From the NCBI GenBank assembly GCA_025923975.1, contig JAICEV010000052.1:1-12934 (forward strand): DNA of 12,934 nucleotides, written 5' to 3'. This document shows, in pieces, positions 5,898-10,990 of this stretch. Every line of letters starts with the position of its first letter. Position 1 is the first letter of the stretch. The notes beneath the pieces were generated by a model. The model worked only from the letters and a program-made list of their open reading frames with translations, made no database searches and had not been told where the DNA came from. The position numbers and the translations under genes are program-made. Source of the DNA: Propionibacteriaceae bacterium. GTDB lineage: Bacteria; Actinomycetota; Actinomycetes; Propionibacteriales; Propionibacteriaceae.

Positions 5898-6404
5898 GTG
5901 TGGCCCATGGATGTGCGGCTGAGTTTTCGTGATCTTGAAGCAGCCGACCTGAGCGATCTGGAATGGTCGGGCGGGTCAGAGCATATCCGCGCTGTAGCTG
6001 AGGCCCTAGAGGCTTCGTACGCCGGTGACATTGCGTTGCTAGTGGGTTGCCTGCCGAACGACCGGCTAATCGCCATGGGAGGCGTGGACTTCCGACCGTC
6101 GGATGATGCCGGAAGCATCTGGATGCTTGCGGTGCACGAACGCTTCCAATCCCTGGGAGCCGGAGCTGAGCTGATCGGCGCATTGGAGCACAAGATCATC
6201 GATCATGGTCGGCCACTGGCCAGGATGCTAGTTGAGCACGATAACCCCGGCGCTCGGGCGCTTTATGAACGTTTGGGGTATTCCGAGGTGGGAGCGACGC
6301 TCGACAGCTGGCCCGTGGCGGGGGGCAAAACCTACGTGACGGCCTGCGCGATCATGGAACGCAGACTGGTCGAGTCGCAAGGCGAGGATGCGGTGTCCGA
6401 CTAG
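5898..6404 (+). CDS. GNAT-family N-acetyltransferase
   Basis: This 168-residue soluble protein has the GNAT fold, which transfers an acyl group from acyl-CoA to an amine. Motif A is MLAVHERFQSLGAGAELI at about residues 76-93, containing the pyrophosphate-binding Q-x-x-G-x-G/A pattern (Gln84, Gly87, Gly89). Motif B is NPGARALYERLGY at 117-129. A GGVDF strand before motif A is also typical. The substrate cannot be told from the sequence; nothing marks it as the mycothiol synthase often found near glnR, which has two GNAT domains. The GTG at 5898 is supported by TAACCT 6 bases upstream; an ATG three codons later (5907) is the alternative. The stop codon TAG lies within the -10 box of the next small gene. 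Confidence 0.88.
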   Translation: MWPMDVRLSFRDLEAADLSDLEWSGGSEHIRAVAEALEASYAGDIALLVGCLPNDRLIAMGGVDFRPSDDAGSIWMLAVHERFQSLGAGAELIGALEHKIIDHGRPLARMLVEHDNPGARALYERLGYSEVGATLDSWPVAGGKTYVTACAIMERRLVESQGEDAVSD

Positions 6405-6407
6405 ACT
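6402..6407 (+). promoter_or_regulatory. -10 element (TAGACT) overlapping the GNAT stop codon
   Basis: TAGACT fits TANNNT and ends 7 bases before the ATG at 6415. Its first three bases are the TAG stop of the GNAT gene. The placement suggests a leaderless message for the small membrane protein, perhaps continuing into the nitrobindin-like gene. Confidence 0.5.
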
Positions 6408-6414
6408 CCCAGCC

Positions 6415-6567
6415 ATGTCGCTGTCCTTCACCTTCGCGGTGCTGCTGATCTGCGGAATCGCCGCTCTCGGTGTGCTGCTGCTGATCTTGCTGGTCCGGCT
6501 CCTTATTCGAGCCGCTCGCGCATCGCGCTCGGAATCCGCCTACTTCGTCGTCGCTCGCAGACGATGA
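6415..6567 (+). CDS. 50-residue single-pass membrane protein
   Basis: I do not recognise this protein, but the frame looks real. From ATG 6415 to TGA 6565-6567 it encodes 50 residues. These are a short N-terminus MSLSFTF, one strong hydrophobic helix at about residues 6-31 (AVLLICGIAALGVLLLILLV and on), and a basic tail ending VVARRR. Positive charges after the helix predict an N-out, C-in topology. A TAGACT -10 box lies 7 bases before the ATG, and the frame fits neatly between the GNAT stop (6404) and the nitrobindin-like start (6589). It may form one transcript with the latter. It could be a small regulatory or complex-stabilising membrane protein; no motif tells. The chance that the frame is accidental is moderate. 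Confidence 0.55.
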   Translation: MSLSFTFAVLLICGIAALGVLLLILLVRLLIRAARASRSESAYFVVARRR

Positions 6568-6588
6568 AGCGTTTCGGCGGCTGAGGAT

Positions 6589-7083
6589 ATGTCAGATGAG
6601 CTCCCGGCGGATCTACATCCAGGTCTGATGCCAATCGCCTGGATGATCGGGCGCTGGGAGGGCAGCGGGAAGGCAACGTATCCGGGCACCGAGGACTACG
6701 ACTTCGGGCAGCAGATCGACTTCGCACACAATGGCGGGAACTACCTGCACTACTTGTCACAGATTTTTGAGGTTGATGATCAAGGGCTGGCGATCCGGCC
6801 GCTCGACATGGAGACCGGTTTTTGGCGGCCACAGGACGATGGCGGTCTAGAGGTCGTGATGTGTCACCCAGCCGGCTACGCCGAGGTGTGGTACGGATCG
6901 ATCATCGGACCCAAGATCGAATTAGTGACCGACGCGGTGGTGCGTACCGCATCCGCGGAAGAGTATGCGGCGGGCCAGCGACTGTACGGCAATGTTGCCG
7001 GGGACTTGTTGTGGACTTTCGATAAGGCTGCGCACGGGCACAGTCTGCAGACCCATATGTGGGGCCGGCTGCGCCGAGTTTGA
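6589..7083 (+). CDS. Nitrobindin-like heme-binding protein (FABP-like, DUF1794 family)
   Basis: This 164-residue beta-barrel protein resembles nitrobindins such as M. tuberculosis Rv2717c and the Rv0813c-type lipocalin-like proteins. The N-terminal signature GRWEGSGKATYP (residues 21-32, G-x-W-x-G-x-G), the middle GFWRPQDDGGLEVVMCHPAGYAEVWYG and the C-terminal LQTHMWGRLRRV are diagnostic. His156 in that last segment matches the proximal heme ligand. Studied family members bind ferric heme, bind NO and isomerise peroxynitrite to nitrate, so a role in reactive nitrogen defence is likely but inferred. The start at 6589 has GAGGA only a few bases upstream, so translation may depend on the preceding small gene 21 bases away. 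A relative sits in the glnR-cysA-sseC cluster of mycobacteria, supporting conserved context. Confidence 0.92.
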   Translation: MSDELPADLHPGLMPIAWMIGRWEGSGKATYPGTEDYDFGQQIDFAHNGGNYLHYLSQIFEVDDQGLAIRPLDMETGFWRPQDDGGLEVVMCHPAGYAEVWYGSIIGPKIELVTDAVVRTASAEEYAAGQRLYGNVAGDLLWTFDKAAHGHSLQTHMWGRLRRV

Positions 7084-7106
7084 TCAACTTCCCGGGAGCG
7101 GTTGGG

Positions 7107-7131
7107 CACTAGAGATCTTGATCTAACAGTG
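7107..7131. promoter_or_regulatory. Imperfect palindrome upstream of the lysyl-oxidase-like gene
   Basis: CACT and AGATC at 7107-7117 are mirrored by GATCT and AGTG at 7120-7131 around TT. Five plus four bases pair, with a mismatched middle. It could be an operator for the downstream gene or a weak terminator for the nitrobindin-like gene; there is no T tract. Low confidence. Confidence 0.25.
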
Positions 7132-7177
7132 ATGCACAAGCCTGGCCCAATTTCTGGACTCGCTTGAGTGGCGTCGG

Positions 7178-7183
7178 TACCGT
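7178..7183 (+). promoter_or_regulatory. -10 element (TACCGT) for the lysyl-oxidase-like gene
   Basis: TACCGT fits TANNNT and ends 7 bases before the GTG at 7191. It decides the start, because the encoded protein then begins directly with a well-formed signal or anchor segment. The longer frame from TTG 7164 or GTG 7182 has no comparable support. Confidence 0.42.
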
Positions 7184-7190
7184 GACAGAG

Positions 7191-8072
7191 GTGGGTAGGG
7201 CAACCCGGGTGGCGATCGCGGCGTCCGGGACCGCTGCGGCGCTGGCTGTCGGCGCCGTGGGAGTTGTGCTTGCGGTCGACGATCGCCAACCACCTGCCTC
7301 GAACGTCACCAACCCTTCGGCCAGCGGCGTCATAGCGAGTGCCACCCAACCGACGCCAGCGCCATCCCCAACCCGGACGGTCCCTCCGCCGCCTCCGCTG
7401 CTGCTCCCCAACATGAGGAGTCTGAATGCGAGTGATCTTCAAATAGAGGTTGTTGGAAATACTCGGCGGCTGCGGTTCGCCGCCTCGCTGGCCAACGTCG
7501 GACCTGGGCCGCTCTACCTGCTACCTCGCGCGCGGGGCGATTGCCAGTCGGGCCAGCATGAAGCCATCCAGCTGCTGCATCGAGATGCAAACCGAGATGG
7601 GAAATTCCAGCGTTCCCGCGACCGGGTGGGAAGCCGGCGCGCGATGACTGGGTGCATGCTCCGCCATCCCGGCCACAGACATTGGCACTTTGACGCAATG
7701 GCGTCCTACTCCCTGAGGCGCGCGGGTTCTTCACAAGCGCTGGTTGCACGGAACAAGGTGAGCTTCTGCTTGCGAGACAACCTCAAGGTTCGTGGCTATC
7801 AGGTAGTCGTCCCACGACGGCACTTCGGTAAATGCTCCCGGAACAGCCAGCAGGGAATCTCTCCAGGTTGGGTGGACCTCTACAAGGCGGACCTGTCCGG
7901 ACAATGGCTGCGCGTGCCGGAGAATGTGGACTCAGACGTCCTCTGCCTCGACCTCAAGGCCGACCCACTGGATCGGCTGGCGGAGACAAACGAGGCTGAC
8001 AATGCGACCTCGGTTGCCATCCGGATCGACGACAACAGGGTACGGAGGGTGAACTCGAGCGCTTGTCGCTGA
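7191..8072 (+). CDS. Exported lysyl oxidase-family copper protein
   Basis: This 293-residue protein belongs to the lysyl oxidase family (PF01186 type), copper amine oxidases that turn lysine epsilon-amines into aldehydes. Residues 1-30 form a signal peptide or membrane anchor. A Pro/Thr/Ser-rich linker runs to about 73, and the catalytic domain fills the rest. GHRHWHFD supplies the H-x-H-x-H copper site (His162, 164, 166). Lys189 (ARNKVSFCLRD) and Tyr231 (SPGWVDLYKADL) match the human Lys320 and Tyr355 that cross-link into the LTQ cofactor, so the enzyme should be active. DANRDGKF (132-139) resembles a calcium loop. The start could also be GTG 7182 or TTG 7164. It probably acts outside the membrane on secreted amines or proteins; its substrate is unknown. 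Confidence 0.88.
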   Translation: MGRATRVAIAASGTAAALAVGAVGVVLAVDDRQPPASNVTNPSASGVIASATQPTPAPSPTRTVPPPPPLLLPNMRSLNASDLQIEVVGNTRRLRFAASLANVGPGPLYLLPRARGDCQSGQHEAIQLLHRDANRDGKFQRSRDRVGSRRAMTGCMLRHPGHRHWHFDAMASYSLRRAGSSQALVARNKVSFCLRDNLKVRGYQVVVPRRHFGKCSRNSQQGISPGWVDLYKADLSGQWLRVPENVDSDVLCLDLKADPLDRLAETNEADNATSVAIRIDDNRVRRVNSSACR

Positions 8073-8115
8073 GCCCGCCGCTGCCCCGCGATCAGCAAGT
8101 CGTCAGAGACCTTTC

Positions 8116-8121
8116 TACGAT
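8116..8121 (+). promoter_or_regulatory. -10 element (TACGAT) for ygfZ
   Basis: TACGAT fits TANNNT and ends 5 bases before the ATG at 8127. A transcript starting about here would be leaderless for ATG 8127, or carry a leader of about 40 bases for the ATG at 8169. Confidence 0.42.
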
Positions 8122-8126
8122 GGCAG

Positions 8127-9122
8127 ATGTACGGGAAGAAATGCATCGACGGGAGTGCTGAAACGACCATGACAGCCGTGGTTGCTGAGACCGGGCCAGA
8201 TGTCGGTGTGCCCTGGCACTACGGCGATCCGATGCGTGAGCAGCGGCTGCTGGCCGCCGGCGAAGCAGTCGTTGATCTCTCGCACCGCGGCGTGATCACT
8301 GTGTCTGGACCCGACCGGCTGAGTTGGCTGCACTCGCTGACCACCCAGTATCTGGAGGGACTCGAGCCCGGTCGTGGTGTAACGACGCTGGTGCTGTCGC
8401 CGCACGGTCACATCGAGCACGCGATGTATGGCGTCGATGACGGTGAGACCTTCTGGGCACATACCGAACCAGGCGCGGCCCCAGCACTGGTCAGCTGGCT
8501 CGACGGAATGCGTTTCTTGATGCGCGTCGAGGTTGCCGACAGAAGCAGCGATTACGCGGTGGTGTGGTCTGCTGGACAGCTGGGCAGTGACCACCTGGTT
8601 CGAATCGGTCCCGACTCGTTGGCTGGCCGAGAGCTGTTTGTAGCACGCGAGCGGCTCGGCGACGTGATGAGCCGCGGTCCGCGAGCTGGCACCTGGGCAC
8701 TCGAGGCCCGTCGCATTGCTGCGGGCGTAGCCAGGATCGGCCTCGACACCGATCACCGCACTATCCCGAACGAGATCGGTCTGCTCGGTGTGGCCGTCCA
8801 CATGGATAAGGGTTGCTATCGAGGTCAGGAGACTATTGCCAGGGTCCACAACCTCGGACGGCCACCGCGCCGGCTGGTGCAGCTGCACTTGGACGGTAGC
8901 GTCGATGCCCTGCCTGCCCCGGGAGCTGAGCTGGAGCTCGATGGCCGGGCCGTGGGTTTCGTAGGCGGATCGGCGCGGCACTTCGAGCTTGGCCCGATTG
9001 CATTGGGCCTGATCAAGCGCAGCACGCCCGTTGAGGCGCCGCTGACCGTTGAAGGTATCGCCGCGGCACAGGAGCCTCTCGTTGATCCCGACATCGGCCT
9101 CCACGTACGCCCCACCCTCTGA
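8127..9122 (+). CDS. ygfZ: Folate-binding YgfZ/GcvT-like protein for Fe-S enzyme maintenance
   Basis: This protein (331 residues from ATG 8127, 317 from ATG 8169) resembles YgfZ, a tetrahydrofolate-binding relative of glycine cleavage T-protein that helps assemble or repair certain Fe-S proteins. The diagnostic KGCYRGQE motif (K-G-C-Y-x-G-Q-E) lies at residues 228-235, with the cysteine needed for activity in E. coli YgfZ. The N-terminal region VVDLSHRGVITVSGPDRLSWLHSLTTQ and EARRIAAGVARIGLDTD are also typical. Family homologues usually begin near the second methionine (MTAVVAETG at 8169), but the first has a -10 box 5 bases upstream, so the start is uncertain. The gene converges on the asparaginase gene. 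The long reverse-strand frame opposite it is a shadow. Confidence 0.92.
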   Translation: MYGKKCIDGSAETTMTAVVAETGPDVGVPWHYGDPMREQRLLAAGEAVVDLSHRGVITVSGPDRLSWLHSLTTQYLEGLEPGRGVTTLVLSPHGHIEHAMYGVDDGETFWAHTEPGAAPALVSWLDGMRFLMRVEVADRSSDYAVVWSAGQLGSDHLVRIGPDSLAGRELFVARERLGDVMSRGPRAGTWALEARRIAAGVARIGLDTDHRTIPNEIGLLGVAVHMDKGCYRGQETIARVHNLGRPPRRLVQLHLDGSVDALPAPGAELELDGRAVGFVGGSARHFELGPIALGLIKRSTPVEAPLTVEGIAAAQEPLVDPDIGLHVRPTL

Positions 9123-9124
9123 CT

Positions 9125-9156
9125 GGAACGCACGTACACGTGCACGTGCGTTTCCG
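9125..9156. terminator. Strong hairpin between convergent ygfZ and asparaginase genes
   Basis: AACGCACGT (9127-9135) pairs perfectly over 9 bases with ACGTGCGTT (9144-9152) around an 8-base loop, just after the ygfZ stop. A short T run (TTT) follows on the plus strand. GG/CC pairs can extend it with a one-base bulge. Being symmetric and between convergent genes, it could terminate both transcripts. Confidence 0.6.
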
Positions 9157-9186
9157 ACAAGCAAGCAGGAGGTCCGGGAGAGGGAG

Positions 9187-10164
9187 CTAGCTGCCGAGTT
9201 CGGCCAAGGTCTCTTTACAGGGGTGGATCTCGCCCACTCGTTCTCCGGCACCGAGTACCGGACCGCTGGCTTGGGCGGCCAGCGTTTCATGATCAAATCC
9301 GAGCCGCTGGAGTACGCCGGCCATAGCGACGGGACGGGCGCGGGCGGCGCCATCGCTGATCTTGATCGCCACGCCGCGGCCATCCGGGAGCCCGACCGCG
9401 TAGACCGACTCAGCGCCCGCTTTCGCCATTAGACCAGGAATCGCGCGGTGCAGCTCCAACTCATCACGCCGACTGCCTGACACATATTCTGGATAGCTCC
9501 TGATCGCAGTCGCCACGCGCTGCTCGGCGCCGTCAGATGCACTGGCAATGCGCCCAAACGCGCGAGCCAGGGCATAGAGCGAGATGGCATACAGCGGTGC
9601 GCCGCAGCCGTCAATCGCAAGATTGGTCGCTTGCTCCTGAGCAAGATCATCGATAGCTTGCACAACCGCCAGCTGCGTCGGATGATCAGGATCGCGGTAG
9701 GTCGCGATATCTCCGCCGTTCAGAACAGTGGTTCTGATCATTCCGGCGTGCTTTCCCGAGCAGTTCATCGCAAGCGAAGACTTCGCCACACCCATGCGAA
9801 TGGCGTCCTCCCTTGCCTGCTGATCTAGCGGCCATTCCTCCGGCATCTGCAATGCGAACTCATCAAGTCCCGACATGGCCAAGATGTGCCGTACCCCATC
9901 GAGCTGAAAGGCTTCGCCAGAATGTGACGCACAGACCAACGCCAACAGCTCGCCATCAAGATCAAGGCCAGCCCGCAACATGCCGACCGCTTGCAGCGGT
10001 TTGTTCGCGCTACGGGGATACATCGGCGCAAAATCAGCACCGACGGATGAGGCCAGACTGCCGTCGGGATTGGTGATGGCCACACGCCCTCGATGGACGC
10101 TTTCAACAAAGCCGTTGCGGACGACCTCCACCAGCACAGGATCCGATTCAAAGGGGGTGCCCAC
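9187..10164 (-). CDS. Zinc-type L-asparaginase (Rhizobium etli AnsA/class 3 family)
   Basis: This 325-residue protein belongs to the L-asparaginase II family (PF06089 type), which hydrolyses asparagine to aspartate and ammonia and is unrelated to E. coli AnsA/AnsB. The residues known from R. etli ReAV are present: Ser52-x-x-Lys55 (RSANKPLQA), Ser80 (CASHSGE), the zinc-site pair Cys135 and Lys138 (MNCSGKHAGM) with Cys187 (DGCGAP), and Lys268 (AIKISDG) as the likely second catalytic lysine. No signal peptide is visible, so it is cytoplasmic. The GTG start at 10164 has TAAGGT 6 bases upstream. The ammonia-releasing role fits the nitrogen theme set by glnR, but no GlnR box was identified in its upstream region. 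Confidence 0.93.
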   Translation of the reverse strand: MGTPFESDPVLVEVVRNGFVESVHRGRVAITNPDGSLASSVGADFAPMYPRSANKPLQAVGMLRAGLDLDGELLALVCASHSGEAFQLDGVRHILAMSGLDEFALQMPEEWPLDQQAREDAIRMGVAKSSLAMNCSGKHAGMIRTTVLNGGDIATYRDPDHPTQLAVVQAIDDLAQEQATNLAIDGCGAPLYAISLYALARAFGRIASASDGAEQRVATAIRSYPEYVSGSRRDELELHRAIPGLMAKAGAESVYAVGLPDGRGVAIKISDGAARARPVAMAGVLQRLGFDHETLAAQASGPVLGAGERVGEIHPCKETLAELGS

Positions 10165-10170
10165 GACCTG

Positions 10171-10176
10171 ACCTTA
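10171..10176 (-). promoter_or_regulatory. -10 element (TAAGGT) for the asparaginase gene
   Basis: On the minus strand TAAGGT ends exactly 6 bases before the GTG at 10164, with no ribosome binding site between them. This is a textbook leaderless arrangement for actinobacteria. Confidence 0.55.
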
Positions 10177-10197
10177 CGCTTTGATCACGCTGGGATC

Positions 10198-10234
10198 GCG
10201 AACGTTCTGCGGTGGGCGAACGCTCTTCGGCGTT
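10198..10234. promoter_or_regulatory. Possible operator: 11-base direct repeat with palindromes
   Basis: GCGAACGTTCT (10198-10208) and GCGAACGCTCT (10216-10226) are direct repeats differing by one base, 18 bases apart start to start. The first contains the perfect palindrome GAACGTTC. The second runs into a small inverted repeat, AACGC...GCGTT (10219-10234). They sit between the divergent asparaginase and phosphoglucomutase promoters, where a sugar-responsive LacI-type regulator could bind; such operators often centre on AACGTT. Inference only. Confidence 0.35.
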
Positions 10235-10260
10235 ATGCCGCGGCGATGCTCGGCACCCTC

Positions 10261-10266
10261 TAATCT
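10261..10266 (+). promoter_or_regulatory. -10 element (TAATCT) for the pgmB-GH65 operon
   Basis: TAATCT fits TANNNT and ends 7 bases before the in-frame GTG at 10274, with no ribosome binding site. It supports that GTG as a leaderless start rather than an upstream one; the frame is open back to 10181. Confidence 0.55.
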
Positions 10267-10273
10267 TCATGGT

Positions 10274-10990
10274 GTGAACTGGCATGAGTACGACGCCGCC
10301 CTGTTCGATCTGGACGGCGTGCTGACCCCGACCGCAGGGGCGCATATGCGGGCGTGGCAGCAGCTCTTCGTCGACTTCCTCGCGAAGCGGGGCATCGACC
10401 AGCCCTACGTCGAAAGCGACTATTTCAACTACATCGACGGCAAGCCACGTTATGACGGGATCCGCGCGTTCCTCGCGTCGCGAGGCGTTCAGCTCGCCGA
10501 GGGTGATCCCAGCGACGGTACCAATGTCGAGACCGTCTGCGGACTCGCCAATCGGAAGAATGAGTTCTTCATCGCACTATTGCGAGAAGAGGGCGTGCGA
10601 CCCTACGCAGGGTCGGTACAACTCCTTGATCATCTTGCCGAGCGCGGAACCAAGGTCGCGGTCGTGACATCGTCGCGTAATGCGACTGCGGTGCTGGAGG
10701 CTGCCGACTTGCGCCCACGATTCGGCGTCGTCGTTGACGGTAACGTCGCCGCGGAGAAAGGCCTCCGGGGTAAGCCGTCTCCTGACACCTTCATTGCCGC
10801 CGCCGACCAACTCGGCGTACCAGTCGCGCGCACCGCGGTCTTCGAAGATGCCGTCTCCGGAGTCCAGGCAGGCCAGGCCGGCGGCTTCGGCCTAGTCGTC
10901 GGAGTCGACCGCGGCGTCGGCGCGCAGCGGCTCACCGAGTCCGGTGCGGATCTTGTTGTTGCCGATCTTGCTGAACTGACATCATCATGA
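10274..10990 (+). CDS. pgmB: Beta-phosphoglucomutase (HAD superfamily)
   Basis: This 238-residue cytoplasmic HAD enzyme should interconvert beta-glucose 1-phosphate and glucose 6-phosphate. The HAD motifs are in order: FDLDGVLT (Asp12 nucleophile, Asp14 acid/base), VTSSRN (motif II, Ser134), GKPSPD (motif III, Lys167) and VFEDAVSG (motif IV, Glu191 and Asp192). The cap segment DYFNYIDGKPRYDGIRAFL is typical of beta-PGM relatives such as M. tuberculosis Rv3400. The start is the GTG at 10274, with a -10 box 7 bases upstream, matching usual family length. Its stop overlaps the next ATG as ATGA, a sign of coupled translation with the GH65 phosphorylase. That enzyme should release the beta-glucose 1-phosphate this one consumes. 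Confidence 0.92.
   Translation: MNWHEYDAALFDLDGVLTPTAGAHMRAWQQLFVDFLAKRGIDQPYVESDYFNYIDGKPRYDGIRAFLASRGVQLAEGDPSDGTNVETVCGLANRKNEFFIALLREEGVRPYAGSVQLLDHLAERGTKVAVVTSSRNATAVLEAADLRPRFGVVVDGNVAAEKGLRGKPSPDTFIAAADQLGVPVARTAVFEDAVSGVQAGQAGGFGLVVGVDRGVGAQRLTESGADLVVADLAELTSS

Noticed and set aside
8115..9383. Long (422-codon) minus-strand frame opposite ygfZ
   Set aside because: It is antisense to a clearly conserved ygfZ with intact KGCYRGQE and also overlaps the end of the asparaginase gene in another frame. Its translation resembles no protein. High-GC genes often leave such open shadow frames.
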